Assembly: GCF_017355365.1 (NCBI RefSeq)
Contig: NZ_JADIJR010000005.1
Coordinates: 1-64,000, forward strand
Length of the DNA: 64,000 nt
Source: Microbacterium sp. SD291
GTDB lineage: Bacteria > Actinomycetota > Actinomycetes > Actinomycetales > Microbacteriaceae
Direction: 5' to 3'
In this document: positions 55,932 to 64,000 of the stretch, piece after piece
Position numbering within the stretch: position 1 is the first letter of the stretch
Layout of the letters: every line of letters starts with the position of its first letter
The notes under the pieces: model-generated
What the model saw: the letters and a program-made list of their open reading frames with translations, nothing else
Told to the model about the DNA's origin: nothing
Database searches by the model: none
Program-made: the position numbers and the translations under genes

Positions 55932-56519
55932 TCAGTCGGGGTACTGGCCGCGCTTGACCTGGGGTTTCGGCAGACGCATGAAGCGCATCTGCAGAGCGCG
56001 CATGCCGGCGTACCAGCCGAGGCCGCGCTCCATGCGCTCCTTGCCGAACTTCGCGGCCACCTTCCGCTTCACGCGGAACCCGAGCAGGATCATCCCGCCG
56101 ACCGCGATCACCAGGTAGGCCATCATCACGAGGTAGGCCAGAGCGCCGACGGCGATCCCGCCGATCGCGAGGTTCGGCGGCAGCAGGGACACGATGATGA
56201 CGAGCACCATCACGCCCATCACGAACTCGGCGGGGTGCCAGCCGGCGTCGACGTAGTCGCGCACCCAGCGGCGCTGCGGCCCCTTGTCGCGCGGCGGGAG
56301 GTACTTCTCCTCCCCGGCGGCCATGCCGGCCTGGGCCCGCGCCCTGCGCTCGCTGAGCTCGGCGCGCGCAGCGGCCTTCGCTTCCTTGGTGTTGGCGACC
56401 AGCGGGCGGCGGCGCGCCGCCTCCTGCTCCGCGCGGGTCGGCGTCGCACGCCCCTTGCCGACGGCGGGCGTCTCAGGGGCGTCGTCGTTCGTCGAAGGGG
56501 AGGCTGGGGTAGTGGCCAC
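55932..56519 (-). CDS. DUF3043 membrane protein
   Basis: The 195-aa protein begins with a charged region containing GKGRATPTRAEQEAARRRP, the DUF3043 signature, then DYVDAGWHPAEF and two membrane helices (about residues 100-120 and 123-147), ending in a basic tail. The family is actinobacteria-specific and uncharacterised. GTG start with GAGG 6 nt upstream. It is divergent from the M20 peptidase gene across a 46-bp gap holding a small palindrome. Confidence 0.88.
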   Translation of the reverse strand: MATTPASPSTNDDAPETPAVGKGRATPTRAEQEAARRRPLVANTKEAKAAARAELSERRARAQAGMAAGEEKYLPPRDKGPQRRWVRDYVDAGWHPAEFVMGVMVLVIIVSLLPPNLAIGGIAVGALAYLVMMAYLVIAVGGMILLGFRVKRKVAAKFGKERMERGLGWYAGMRALQMRFMRLPKPQVKRGQYPD

Positions 56520-56538
56520 GAGGTTCCTCGGTTCGCTG

Positions 56539-56558
56539 AAGGTGGATCACCTTAAGAT
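56539..56558 (+). promoter_or_regulatory. -10 box (TAAGAT) of the M20 gene with overlapping palindrome
   Basis: TAAGAT (56553-56558) lies 7 nt before the ATG at 56566. The perfect palindrome AAGGTG-GAT-CACCTT (56539-56553) overlaps it by one base and could be an operator for either divergent gene. Confidence 0.45.
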
Positions 56559-56565
56559 TACTCGC

Positions 56566-57987
56566 ATGACCTCTCCTGCTCAGCCCAGCGCATCGAATCC
56601 GCCCAGCGACCGCGACGCCGCGATCCTGGAGACCGCCGCGTCCGGCATCCCCGCGGCATTGAGCGACCTCGGCCGACTCGTCCGCATCCCCGGCATGGCG
56701 TGGCCCGCCTTCGACCAGACGCAGCTCGAGCGCAGCGCCGAGGCGGTCGCCGCCCTCGCGACCGGCACCGGCGTCTTCGACGAGGTGCGGGTGCTGCGCG
56801 CCGCGATCCCGGGGACCGACGAGCAGGGCCAGCCCGCCGTGCTGGCGAAGCGCGCAGCCCGCAACGGCAGGCCGACCATCCTCCTGTACGCGCACCACGA
56901 TGTGCAGCCCCCAGGTGACGACGCGCTCTGGGAGACCCCGCCGTTCGAGCCGACGGTGCGCGACGGGCGTCTGTACGGCCGCGGTGCCGCCGACGACAAG
57001 GCGGGGATCATGTCGCACATCGCCTCGATCCGCGCGGTGTCCGAGGTGCTCGCAGGCGACCTGGATCTCGGTATCGCCATGTTCATCGAGGGGGAGGAGG
57101 AGTACGGCTCCCGCTCCTTCGCGCAGTTCCTCTCCGACAACAAGGAGGCGCTGCGCGCCGACGCGATCGTCGTCGCCGACTCCGGCAACTGGGATTCGGT
57201 CACCCCGGGCCTCACGGTGTCGCTCCGAGGGAACGCCCGCTTCACCCTCCGCGTGCGCACCCTCGACCACGCCTCCCACTCCGGCATGTTCGGCGGCGCG
57301 GTGCCGGACGCCATGATGGCGACGGTCCGCATGCTCGCGACCCTCTGGAACGAGGACGGCTCTGTGGCGGTCGAGGGGATGACGGAGCGCGACGCCCCGA
57401 CGCCGGACTACACCGAGGAGACGCTGCGCGACGAGGCAGGACTCCTGCCCGGCACGTCGCCGATCGGAAACGGCACGATCCTCAGCCGTATCTGGAACAA
57501 GCCGTCTGTGACCGTGATCGGCATCGACGCGACGAGCGTGGCCGCAGCATCCAACACGCTGCTTCCCGAGGTGACCGTCGTCATCAGCGCACGCGTCGCC
57601 CCCGGGCAGACCGGTCAGGAGGCGTACGAGGCGCTCCAGGCGCACCTGCGCGCCAACGCGCCCTGGGGCGCGGAGCTGACCTTCACCGACCCGGATCTCG
57701 GAGACGGCTTCCTCGTCGACACCAGCGGCTGGGCTGTGGCGCTCACCCGCGACGCCATGCGCGACGGCTATGACGCGACGCCGGTGGACCTCGGGGTAGG
57801 CGGCTCCATCCCGTTCATCGCCGATCTCGTGCGCGAGTTCCCCGAGGCGCAGATCCTCGTCACAGGCGTCGAGGACCCGTACTCGCGAGCGCACAGCCCG
57901 AACGAGTCGCTGCACCTCGACACGTTCCGCCACGCGGTCGCGACCGAGGCGCTGCTGCTCGCGCGCATGAACGATGTCGTGCGTTGA
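56566..57987 (+). CDS. M20-family metallopeptidase (dipeptidase-like)
   Basis: The 473-aa protein has the two-metal M20 motifs ILLYAHHDVQPPGDD (first His and Asp), GRGAADDKAGIMSHI (bridging Asp) and IEGEEEYGSRSFAQFL (catalytic Glu and ligand Glu), with a dimerisation lid domain in the middle and a C-terminal His in RAHSPNESLHLDTF. It resembles actinobacterial cytosolic dipeptidases (PepV/CNDP-like). The ATG at 56566 is set by the -10 box; the upstream open frame overlaps the divergent gene. Substrate is inferred. Confidence 0.88.
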   Translation: MTSPAQPSASNPPSDRDAAILETAASGIPAALSDLGRLVRIPGMAWPAFDQTQLERSAEAVAALATGTGVFDEVRVLRAAIPGTDEQGQPAVLAKRAARNGRPTILLYAHHDVQPPGDDALWETPPFEPTVRDGRLYGRGAADDKAGIMSHIASIRAVSEVLAGDLDLGIAMFIEGEEEYGSRSFAQFLSDNKEALRADAIVVADSGNWDSVTPGLTVSLRGNARFTLRVRTLDHASHSGMFGGAVPDAMMATVRMLATLWNEDGSVAVEGMTERDAPTPDYTEETLRDEAGLLPGTSPIGNGTILSRIWNKPSVTVIGIDATSVAAASNTLLPEVTVVISARVAPGQTGQEAYEALQAHLRANAPWGAELTFTDPDLGDGFLVDTSGWAVALTRDAMRDGYDATPVDLGVGGSIPFIADLVREFPEAQILVTGVEDPYSRAHSPNESLHLDTFRHAVATEALLLARMNDVVR

Positions 57988-58009
57988 GCCGGCTCACCGG
58001 AGCTGAGGG

Positions 58010-58015
58010 TAAAAT
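58010..58015 (+). promoter_or_regulatory. -10 box (TAAAAT) of erpA
   Basis: TAAAAT lies 45 nt before the erpA ATG. TTGAGC at 57984 is a possible -35 box, but with a long 20-bp spacer. Confidence 0.45.
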
Positions 58016-58060
58016 CGAACCACCAGCCGTGCGAGCGCGGCCCGTCACAAGGAGCGACAC

Positions 58061-58426
58061 ATGAGCGACACCACCCTGACCGCAGCAGAGACCACCCGCG
58101 CCCACGGCGTGAACCTGACGGACGCCGCGGCGACCAAGGTGAAGAACCTCCTCGAGCAGGAGGGCCGCGACGACCTGCGCCTGCGCGTCGCTGTGCAGCC
58201 GGGCGGATGCTCCGGCCTGATCTACCAGCTCTACTTCGACGAGCGGTTCCTCGAGGGGGACGAGACGGTCGACTTCGACGGCGTCGAGGTCATCATCGAC
58301 AACATGAGCGTGCCGTACCTCGACGGTGCATCCATCGACTTCAAGGACACGATCTCGGAGCAGGGGTTCACGATCGACAACCCCAACGCGGCCGGAAGCT
58401 GCGCCTGCGGCGACAGCTTCCACTGA
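58061..58426 (+). CDS. erpA: Iron-sulfur cluster insertion protein ErpA
   Basis: ErpA/IscA-type carriers pass Fe-S clusters to apo-enzymes. The 121-aa protein has GVNLTDAAATKVKNLLEQEG, the first conserved Cys in QPGGCSGLIYQLYFDE, and the closing Cys pair in GSCACGDSFH. AAGGAG 7 nt before the ATG is a good ribosome site. Location directly upstream of the cytochrome oxidase genes is common in actinobacteria and fits a role in supplying the Rieske centre and other respiratory Fe-S proteins. Confidence 0.95.
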   Translation: MSDTTLTAAETTRAHGVNLTDAAATKVKNLLEQEGRDDLRLRVAVQPGGCSGLIYQLYFDERFLEGDETVDFDGVEVIIDNMSVPYLDGASIDFKDTISEQGFTIDNPNAAGSCACGDSFH

Positions 58427-58439
58427 CTCGCACACCCTC

Positions 58440-58458
58440 GCCAACCTGCGTGGTTGGC
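58440..58458 (+). terminator. Hairpin between erpA and ctaC
   Basis: A 7-bp GCCAACC-TGCGT-GGTTGGC stem, 13 bp after the erpA stop, lacks a T tract. It may reduce read-through. Confidence 0.4.
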
Positions 58459-58481
58459 ATGAATCAGGTGTGAGGTTGCCC

Positions 58482-58487
58482 TAGACT
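58482..58487 (+). promoter_or_regulatory. -10 box (TAGACT) of ctaC
   Basis: TAGACT lies 35 nt before the GTG start of ctaC, which is served by GAAAGGTG. Confidence 0.45.
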
Positions 58488-58522
58488 TGGGTACGCCCTG
58501 TCCGCGATCTGAAAGGTGCATC

Positions 58523-59419
58523 GTGCCCTCGAAACGCCGCCTTCGTTGGGCCGCACTCCCTGTGGGAGTTGTGGCAGCCGTGGCTCTGGCGGGATGTACT
58601 CCCACCGAGTTGAACGGCTTTCTCCCGGGCTTCGTGGAGGACGGACCGGCTACCACGAACCAGGCCGAGCGGGTCTCCGCCCTCTGGGTGAACTCGTGGA
58701 TCGTGCTCCTCGCCGTCGGCGTGATCACCTGGGGCCTGATGGCATGGGCGGCGATCGCATACCGCCGCCGCAAGGGCCAGAGCGGCCTGCCGGTGCAGAT
58801 GCGCTACAACATGCCGATCGAGATCTTCTACACGATCGTGCCGCTGATCCTCGTGCTGGGGATGTTCTTCTTCACGGCGCGCGATCAGACCGAGATCGAA
58901 GCCATGTGGGACGACCCCGACGTGGAGATCACCGCGATCGCCAAGCAGTGGGCGTGGGACTTCCAGTACGACGGCGAGACCGAGGAGGACACCGTCTGGT
59001 CGATGGGCATCCAGGCCCAGCCCGACAAGGACGGCAACATCGATCAGGCGAAGCTGCCGACGCTGGTGCTCCCGGTCGACCAGAAGGTCACGATCACGCT
59101 GCAGTCGCGTGACGTCATCCACTCCTTCTGGATCATCGACTTCCTGTACAAGAAGGACATGTACATCGGGAAGGACAACTCCTGGTCCTTCATCCCGACC
59201 CGCGAGGGCGAGTACAAGGGGAAGTGCGCCGAGCTCTGCGGCGAGTTCCACTCGATGATGCTCTTCAACGTCAAGGTCGTGTCCCAGGCCGAGTACGACG
59301 CATACCTCCAGTCGCTTGAGGAAGCGGGCAACACGGGCGACATCACCGACGCCTATGACCGCCTGTCGAATTTCCCCGGCACGACCGGGAAGACCGACTC
59401 CGAGGAAGGAGAGGAGTAA
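58523..59419 (+). CDS. ctaC: Cytochrome c oxidase subunit II (lipoprotein)
   Basis: CtaC carries the CuA centre that accepts electrons from the bcc complex. The 298-aa protein has a lipobox (VALAGCT; Cys anchored to lipid), two membrane helices (about residues 50-75 and 100-118) and a cupredoxin domain with the CuA ligands in GKCAELCGEFHSMM (two Cys, Glu, His, Met) and VIHSFWIIDF. GTG start with GAAAGGTG 5-6 nt upstream. It is followed by ctaD and ctaF, the aa3 oxidase operon. Confidence 0.96.
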   Translation: MPSKRRLRWAALPVGVVAAVALAGCTPTELNGFLPGFVEDGPATTNQAERVSALWVNSWIVLLAVGVITWGLMAWAAIAYRRRKGQSGLPVQMRYNMPIEIFYTIVPLILVLGMFFFTARDQTEIEAMWDDPDVEITAIAKQWAWDFQYDGETEEDTVWSMGIQAQPDKDGNIDQAKLPTLVLPVDQKVTITLQSRDVIHSFWIIDFLYKKDMYIGKDNSWSFIPTREGEYKGKCAELCGEFHSMMLFNVKVVSQAEYDAYLQSLEEAGNTGDITDAYDRLSNFPGTTGKTDSEEGEE

Positions 59420-59422
59420 GCC

Positions 59423-61156
59423 ATGTCGACCACTGAAGCACCCCGCACCGACGAGGCGAACCGCTCCCGACCGACAGCCCTGCCCGCACGCCAGGCCGCT
59501 CTGATGAGCTCCTCGCGTGTCGAGCAGAAGGGCAACATCGTCGTCAAGTGGATCACCTCCACCGACCACAAGACCATCGGGTACATGTACCTGATCGCGT
59601 CCGTGCTGTTCTTCCTCCTCGGCGGCGTGATGGCACTCGTCATCCGCGCGGAGCTGTTCGCACCCGGGATGCAGATCGTCCCCACCAAGGAGCAGTACAA
59701 CCAGCTGTTCACGATGCACGGCACGATCATGCTGCTGATGTTCGCGACGCCGCTCTTCGCGGGCTTCGCCAACGCGATCCTCCCGCTGCAGATCGGCGCC
59801 CCAGACGTGGCATTCCCGCGTCTGAACGCCTTCGCCTTCTGGCTCTTCCTGTTCGGGTCGACCATCGCGGTCGCCGGCTTCCTCACCCCGCAGGGTGCGG
59901 CCTCGTTCGGGTGGTTCGCCTACCAGCCGCTCGCAGGCGCCTCGTTCTCGCCCGGAGCCGGCGGGAACCTCTGGATGCTGGGTCTGGGCATCTCCGGCTT
60001 CGGAACGATCCTCGGTGCGGTGAACTTCATCACCACGATCATCACGATGCGCGCGCCCGGCATGACGATGTGGCGCATGCCGATCTTCTCCTGGAACACG
60101 CTCATCACGAGCCTGCTCATCCTGATGGCGTTCCCGGTTCTCGCCGCCGCGATCTTCGCGGCCGGTGCAGACCGCGTCCTCGGCGCTCACATCTACGACC
60201 CTGCCAACGGCGGCGTCCTGCTGTGGCAGCACCTGTTCTGGTTCTTCGGACACCCCGAGGTGTACATCATCGCGCTGCCGTTCTTCGGCATCGTGTCCGA
60301 GATCTTCCCGGTGTTCAGCCGCAAGCCGATCTTCGGATACAAGACCCTCGTCTACGCGACGATCGCGATCGCTGCGCTCTCCGTCGCGGTGTGGGCGCAC
60401 CACATGTACGTCACCGGCTCGGTGCTGCTGCCGTTCTTCGCCCTGATGACGATGCTCATCGCAGTGCCGACCGGCGTGAAGATCTTCAACTGGATCGGAA
60501 CGCTCTGGCGCGGGTCGGTCACGTTCGAGACCCCGATGGTCTTCGCGCTCGGCTTCCTCGTCTCGTTCGTCTTCGGCGGTCTGACCGGCGTGATCCTCGC
60601 GGCCCCGCCGCTGGACTTCCACCTCAGCGACTCGTACTTCGTCGTGGCGCACTTCCACTACGTGGTCTTCGGCACAGTCGTGTTCGCGATGTTCGCCGGC
60701 TTCTACTTCTGGTGGCCCAAGTGGACCGGCCGGATGCTGAACGAGCGTCTCGGCTACGTGCACTTCTGGATGCTGTTCATCGGCTTCCACATGACGTTCC
60801 TCATCCAGCACTGGCTGGGCGTCGACGGCATGGTGCGCCGCTACGCCGACTACTCGGCGGCTGACGGCTGGACCTGGCAGAACCAGGTGTCGACCATCGG
60901 TGCGATCATCCTCGGCGCCTCGATGCTGCCGTTCTTCCTGAACGTGTGGATCACGGCGCGCAAGGCGCCCAAGGTGACGGTCAACGACCCGTGGGGCTAC
61001 GGCGCGTCGCTCGAATGGGCGACCTCCTGCCCGCCGCCGCGGCACAACTTCACGTCGATCCCGCGGATCCGCAGCGAGCGTCCGGCGTTCGATCTGAACC
61101 ATCCGGAGGCTGCGGAGTTCACGACGACCGCACCGGGCGAGCGAGAGGGCCACTGA
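59423..61156 (+). CDS. ctaD: Cytochrome c oxidase subunit I
   Basis: This is the catalytic subunit with heme a, heme a3 and CuB. The 577-aa, twelve-helix protein has [29 protein letters not shown] (heme a His), [19 protein letters not shown] (CuB His and Tyr), WAHHMYVTG (CuB His pair) and [11 protein letters not shown] (heme ligands His). Starts 3 bp after ctaC. A 40-residue basic, Ala-rich N-terminal extension precedes the core and is typical of actinobacteria. Confidence 0.97.
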   Translation: MSTTEAPRTDEANRSRPTALPARQAALMSSSRVEQKGNIVVKWITSTDHKTIGYMYLIASVLFFLLGGVMALVIRAELFAPGMQIVPTKEQYNQLFTMHGTIMLLMFATPLFAGFANAILPLQIGAPDVAFPRLNAFAFWLFLFGSTIAVAGFLTPQGAASFGWFAYQPLAGASFSPGAGGNLWMLGLGISGFGTILGAVNFITTIITMRAPGMTMWRMPIFSWNTLITSLLILMAFPVLAAAIFAAGADRVLGAHIYDPANGGVLLWQHLFWFFGHPEVYIIALPFFGIVSEIFPVFSRKPIFGYKTLVYATIAIAALSVAVWAHHMYVTGSVLLPFFALMTMLIAVPTGVKIFNWIGTLWRGSVTFETPMVFALGFLVSFVFGGLTGVILAAPPLDFHLSDSYFVVAHFHYVVFGTVVFAMFAGFYFWWPKWTGRMLNERLGYVHFWMLFIGFHMTFLIQHWLGVDGMVRRYADYSAADGWTWQNQVSTIGAIILGASMLPFFLNVWITARKAPKVTVNDPWGYGASLEWATSCPPPRHNFTSIPRIRSERPAFDLNHPEAAEFTTTAPGEREGH

Positions 61157-61159
61157 GTC

Positions 61160-61594
61160 ATGCGCGACAACGTCATCCTGTGGTGGATCCTGACCGCGTT
61201 CTTCGCCCTCGTCGGCGTCGTCTACACGGGCTGGAACATCCTCGCCCACCCGACCCTGCCGCTCGTCAACCAGATCGAGTGGGTCGGCACGGTCACCCTG
61301 TTCTTCGCAGCGTTCATGGGCGCGATGATCGCCTTCTACCTCGACCGCACGCACAGCGCGCAGGGCGGGGAGCTGCCGGAGGACATCCTGACCGCTGACA
61401 TCGACGACGGAGACCCCGAGCTCGGCGAGTTCAGCCCGTGGTCCTGGTGGCCGATCGTGCTGGCCGGATCCGCAGCCGTGTTCATCATCGGACTCGCCGT
61501 GGGGCACTTCCTGCTCCCGATCGGACTCGCGATCTTCGTGGTCGCGATCGTCGGCTGGGTCTACGAGTACTACCGGGGCAACTTCGCCCGCTGA
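61160..61594 (+). CDS. ctaF: Cytochrome c oxidase subunit IV (CtaF)
   Basis: The 144-aa protein is the small actinobacterial subunit with four membrane helices (about residues 5-27, 43-60, 95-113, 115-133) and an acidic loop (EDILTADIDDGDPELGEFSP). CtaF stabilises the oxidase within the bcc-aa3 supercomplex. It follows ctaD by 3 bp; the cluster ends with a strong hairpin. ctaE, the subunit III gene, is not here and is usually next to qcrC, whose region lies beyond the window end. Confidence 0.92.
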   Translation: MRDNVILWWILTAFFALVGVVYTGWNILAHPTLPLVNQIEWVGTVTLFFAAFMGAMIAFYLDRTHSAQGGELPEDILTADIDDGDPELGEFSPWSWWPIVLAGSAAVFIIGLAVGHFLLPIGLAIFVVAIVGWVYEYYRGNFAR

Positions 61595-61605
61595 GCTGCT
61601 CCCAT

Positions 61606-61639
61606 GAAGAATGCCCCCGCTTCGGCGGGGGCATTCTTC
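61606..61639. terminator. Terminator of the cta operon (bidirectional)
   Basis: A 15-bp perfect stem with a TTCG loop (core GAAGAATGCCCCCGC) ends ctaF and, in the other direction, the rhodanese gene. Confidence 0.92.
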
Positions 61640-61654
61640 GTCGGGCAGGCGGTG

Positions 61655-62074
61655 TCAGGCGCGCGTGCGCACGCGCGCGACCCCGGTGAGCGGGTCGACG
61701 GGGCGCCGGTGCACGCCGTCCGCGTCCTCGACCGGGTAGCCCTCGCGCACCCAGTACTCGAAGCCGCCGATCATCTCCCGCACCGCGTAGCCGAGCTTCG
61801 CGAATTCCAGAGCGCCCTTGGCGCCTGCGTTGCAGCCGGGACTCCAGCAGTAGACGACGACCGCCGCGCCCGCCGGGATCTCCCGCGGCGCGCGCGCCGC
61901 GATCTCGCTGTAGTGCATGTGGATCGCCTCCGCGACTCGCCCCTGCGCCCAGGCCTCGTCCGAGCGCACATCGATCACGTATACGGTCTCGCCGGCCTTG
62001 CGAGCGGCGTGGACGTCGCTGGCATCGGTCTCGTAGGCGAGCTTGGCTGCATAGAAGTCTGCGCGATCGATCAT
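61655..62074 (-). CDS. Single-domain rhodanese-like protein
   Basis: The 139-aa protein has VYVIDVRSDEAWAQGRVAEA (rhodanese core) and the active-site Cys in VVVYCWSPGCNAG, then FEYWVREGYPVE. Such proteins carry persulfide sulfur or act in redox sensing. The substrate is not readable. It is convergent with ctaF. The ATG lies 6 nt after a TAGGCT box, without a ribosome site. Confidence 0.88.
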   Translation of the reverse strand: MIDRADFYAAKLAYETDASDVHAARKAGETVYVIDVRSDEAWAQGRVAEAIHMHYSEIAARAPREIPAGAAVVVYCWSPGCNAGAKGALEFAKLGYAVREMIGGFEYWVREGYPVEDADGVHRRPVDPLTGVARVRTRA

Positions 62075-62080
62075 GATCTC

Positions 62081-62086
62081 AGCCTA
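62081..62086 (-). promoter_or_regulatory. -10 box (TAGGCT) of the rhodanese gene
   Basis: A minus-strand TAGGCT lies 6 nt before the ATG at 62074. Confidence 0.45.
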
Positions 62087-62156
62087 GAAGAGGCGCGAGG
62101 GTCGCACCCTCGGCTTCCGGTCTGCGATCGGAAGGATTCCGCCATTCCCGGCGGGG

Positions 62157-62663
62157 TCAGAGCTCGACGGTCATCTGCACGCGTCGCGCGTGGGCATCGA
62201 GCCCGAGCCGCGACTCGGTCTCCGTGAGCGTGCGCAGGAAGGGCGTCTCGGGGAGGCTCTCCAGGAAGCCGCAGGAGGCGTAGAACGGCGCGTTCCACGG
62301 CACCTCGGCATACGTGCGCAGAGTCATCCTGGTGTAGCCGCGCTCGCGCGCCTCGCGCTGCGCGGCAGCGACCAGGCGACGCCCGTACCCCTGTCGTCCG
62401 GCATCGGGGAGGACCGAGAGCTGCTCGAGATGCGCATGACCGTCCGCGTCCATGACATGCACGAAGCCGACGGGGGAGCCCTCTGCGGTCTCCGTGAGCA
62501 CGAGGACGAACCCGGGTGCTGCGACCCGCTGCAGGCCGTCTCCGGCGGGGGGCCATGCCGTGGTCCCCAGGGTGTCGATGAGAAGAGCATCCGCCGACGT
62601 CTCTATCGCCTGGATCAGCTCGGCATCTGCGGCGGTCGCATGTCGTATCGTGATGAGGCTCAT
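62157..62663 (-). CDS. GNAT-family N-acetyltransferase
   Basis: The 168-aa protein has LEQLSVLPDAGRQGYGRRLV (motif A, acetyl-CoA binding) and APFYASCGFLESLPETPF, typical of GNAT enzymes. The ATG at 62663 (MSLITIRHATAADAELI) has GGAAGGA about 8 nt upstream; a longer in-frame start at 62687 would overlap the terminator. It lies downstream of qcrB on the same strand but separated by a strong terminator, so it must use its own promoter. Substrate unknown. Confidence 0.87.
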   Translation of the reverse strand: MSLITIRHATAADAELIQAIETSADALLIDTLGTTAWPPAGDGLQRVAAPGFVLVLTETAEGSPVGFVHVMDADGHAHLEQLSVLPDAGRQGYGRRLVAAAQREARERGYTRMTLRTYAEVPWNAPFYASCGFLESLPETPFLRTLTETESRLGLDAHARRVQMTVEL

Positions 62664-62687
62664 GCGACGATCCTTCCATGGCGACAT

Positions 62688-62725
62688 GAGAGAGGGCCCT
62701 GTCCGACTGGACAGGGCCCTCTCTC
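62688..62725 (-). terminator. Terminator of the qcr operon
   Basis: A 17-bp perfect stem (core GAGAGGGCCCTGTCC and complement, GACT loop) lies 17 bp beyond the qcrB stop. Confidence 0.92.
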
Positions 62726-62742
62726 GGGGGAGTGCGGCGGAG

Positions 62743-64000
62743 TTACTCGCCGTCCTCCGACTTCTTCCTGCGGGGCTTCTTCACGGGCTCGGTGGCGATG
62801 ACCGTGCTCGGCGTGTTCGGCTGCTCGCCGACGCGGTCCTCGGTGGCGACCAGCGGAGCATCCGGGAATCCGGCGCGCTCATGAGCGCCCTGGATCTCCG
62901 CCATCTCGATCTCGTCGTTGTGCTCCGTGACGTGGTGCTGATGGGCATCCGCCACCTCGATCTCGGTCTGCGTCAGCGGTGCGAGACGATCCTCGAAGAA
63001 CCAGCGGGAGATCGACGAGCGGAGGTTCTCCGACCACGGGATGCGGCCCTTGGCGTTCGGGCGCACCACGAGCGGCTCGTAGCCGTCGACATCGATGAGC
63101 TTCCAGCGGTCGTACTGGTCGACCGGCTGGTGCACCTCGATGAACTCGCCGCCGGGGAGACGGACGATGCGTCCGGACTCGAAGCCGTGCAGGACGATCT
63201 CGCGGTCCTTCTTCTGCAGCGCGATGCAGATGCGCTTGGTGACGAAGTAGCCGAGGATCGGCCCCGCGAACAGCAGGATCTGCAGCGAGAGGATCACGCC
63301 CTCCATCGTGAGCATGAAGTGCGTCGCGATGAGGTCGGAGGATGCCGCCGCCCACAGGACCGCGTAGAACAGGACGCCGGCCACGCCGATGGCGGTGCGG
63401 GTCGCCGCGTTGCGCGGACGCTGTGCGAGATGGTGCTCGCGCTTGTCGCCCGTGATCCATGCCTCGAGGAACGGATAGATCGCGACCAGGACGAGGAACA
63501 CGCCGATCGCCACGAGCGGGATCAGGATGCCGAACGACCAGGTGCGGTCCAGGAACACGACGTCCAGGTTCGACGGCGCCAGTCGCAGCGCGCCGTCGGC
63601 GAAGCCGATGTACCAGTCTGGCTGGGTGCCGGCGGAGACCGGGGACGGGTCGTAGGGACCGTAGCTCCAGATCGGGTTGATCTGGAAGAACGTTGCGATC
63701 AGCACGATGGTGCCGAACACGATGAACAGGTAGCCGCCCATCTTCGACATGTACACCGGCATCATCGGGTAGCCGACGACGTTGTCGTTCGTGCGGCCGG
63801 GGCCGGCGAACTGGGTGTGCTTGTTGATCACCATCAGCATCAGGTGCACGACGATCAGCGCGATGACCAGCAGGGGCAGGAGCAGGATGTGCAGCGTGTA
63901 CAGCCGCCCCACGATGTCGGTGCCAGGGAACTCGCCGCCGAAGAGCAGGTACGAGGTCCAGACGCCGATCAGCGGGATGCCCTTGACCATGCCGTCGATG
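62743..64000 (-). CDS. qcrB: Cytochrome bc1 complex cytochrome b subunit (5' end beyond window)
   Basis: QcrB holds the hemes b and the quinone sites of the bcc complex. The window shows the C-terminal 418 codons: GMVKGIPLIGVWTSYLLFGG, HILLLPLLVIALIVVHL (heme His), YPMMPVYMSKMGG, PIWSYGPYDPSPVSAGTQPD (Qo-site PDW region), then three further helices and a long hydrophilic tail (VVRPNAKGRIPWSENLRSSI, KKPRRKKSEDGE) typical of actinobacterial QcrB. The frame continues past 64,000. Together with ctaC-D-F it forms the supercomplex that is the main aerobic route. Confidence 0.95.
   Translation of the reverse strand, partial: IDGMVKGIPLIGVWTSYLLFGGEFPGTDIVGRLYTLHILLLPLLVIALIVVHLMLMVINKHTQFAGPGRTNDNVVGYPMMPVYMSKMGGYLFIVFGTIVLIATFFQINPIWSYGPYDPSPVSAGTQPDWYIGFADGALRLAPSNLDVVFLDRTWSFGILIPLVAIGVFLVLVAIYPFLEAWITGDKREHHLAQRPRNAATRTAIGVAGVLFYAVLWAAASSDLIATHFMLTMEGVILSLQILLFAGPILGYFVTKRICIALQKKDREIVLHGFESGRIVRLPGGEFIEVHQPVDQYDRWKLIDVDGYEPLVVRPNAKGRIPWSENLRSSISRWFFEDRLAPLTQTEIEVADAHQHHVTEHNDEIEMAEIQGAHERAGFPDAPLVATEDRVGEQPNTPSTVIATEPVKKPRRKKSEDGE

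Noticed and set aside
56539..56553. DtxR/IdeR iron box
   Set aside because: AGGT and ACCT half-sites are 5 bp apart rather than the 7 bp of the consensus, so the match is not convincing.
58481..61507. 1008-codon minus-strand open frame opposite ctaC-ctaD
   Set aside because: Highly charged low-complexity translation mirroring two well-identified respiratory genes.

Overview
This 64 kb window is chromosomal DNA of a high-GC actinobacterium. The most likely source is a Microbacterium-like member of the Microbacteriaceae. The evidence is the strongly G/C-biased third codon positions, frequent GTG and some TTG starts, the gene set garA-ftsR, wag31/DivIVA, sepF, ctaC-D-F, DUF3040, DUF3043 and class II DAHP synthase, and a division and cell-wall (dcw) cluster that lacks murE. 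No rRNA, tRNA, CRISPR array or insertion sequence was seen. Coding density is very high and no gene-free stretch reaches 300 bases. The longest, about 276 bases upstream of mraZ, is described in the feature list.

Layout. 1-4.1 kb: the end of a prepilin peptidase gene, a small conserved ORF, a CYTH protein, and a three-gene operon of type III polyketide synthase, methyltransferase and flavoprotein monooxygenase, like the phenolic-lipid (srsABC) operon of Streptomyces. 4.2-9.2 kb: lpd and a CopC-like gene (minus strand), then garA-ftsR-merR and a ParA-family gene. 9.3-18.9 kb: pyruvate carboxylase, a MinD/ParA-like ATPase coupled to peptide deformylase, a long-chain acyl-CoA ligase, an acyltransferase and DAHP synthase. 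18.9-20.1 kb: an AbiEi/DUF559-type gene framed by two 67-nt palindromes. 20.1-25.4 kb: a PASTA-domain Ser/Thr kinase, a LysM hydrolase-like protein, an Rv2175c-type DNA-binding protein, a polyprenyl synthetase and DUF3040. These genes also lie beside the dcw cluster in mycobacteria. 25.5-43.5 kb: mraZ, rsmH, ftsL-like, ftsI, murF, mraY, murD, ftsW, murG, murC, ftsQ, ftsZ, yggS, sepF, yggT, wag31, lspA and an RluD-type gene. 43.5-48.2 kb: a TetR regulator, a GNAT protein and two paralogous ECF sigma/membrane-protein modules in tandem. 48.2-58.4 kb: dnaE, a membrane protein, hisD, nrdR, pyrD, DUF3043, an M20 peptidase and erpA. 58.5-64 kb: ctaC-ctaD-ctaF, a rhodanese, a GNAT protein and the 3' part of qcrB.

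How the genes work together. The central block makes lipid II (murF, mraY, murD, murG, murC), polymerises and crosslinks it (ftsW, ftsI) and positions division or polar growth (ftsQ, ftsL-like, ftsZ, sepF, wag31). MraZ, the FtsR homologue and the PASTA kinase are the likely regulators. The 3' end codes for the respiratory cytochrome bcc-aa3 chain, with ErpA supplying iron-sulfur insertion.

The features most worth a second look are: the palindrome pair around the DUF559 gene; a second, inverted array of MraZ-type boxes upstream of mraZ; four helically phased octamers in the LysM/Rv2175c divergent promoter; the duplicated ECF modules with matching promoters and near-identical first codons; and a consistent pattern of -10 boxes 6-9 nt before start codons (predicted leaderless transcripts), several of which use the stop codon of the gene upstream. 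All function calls rest on motif recognition by eye. No database search was run.
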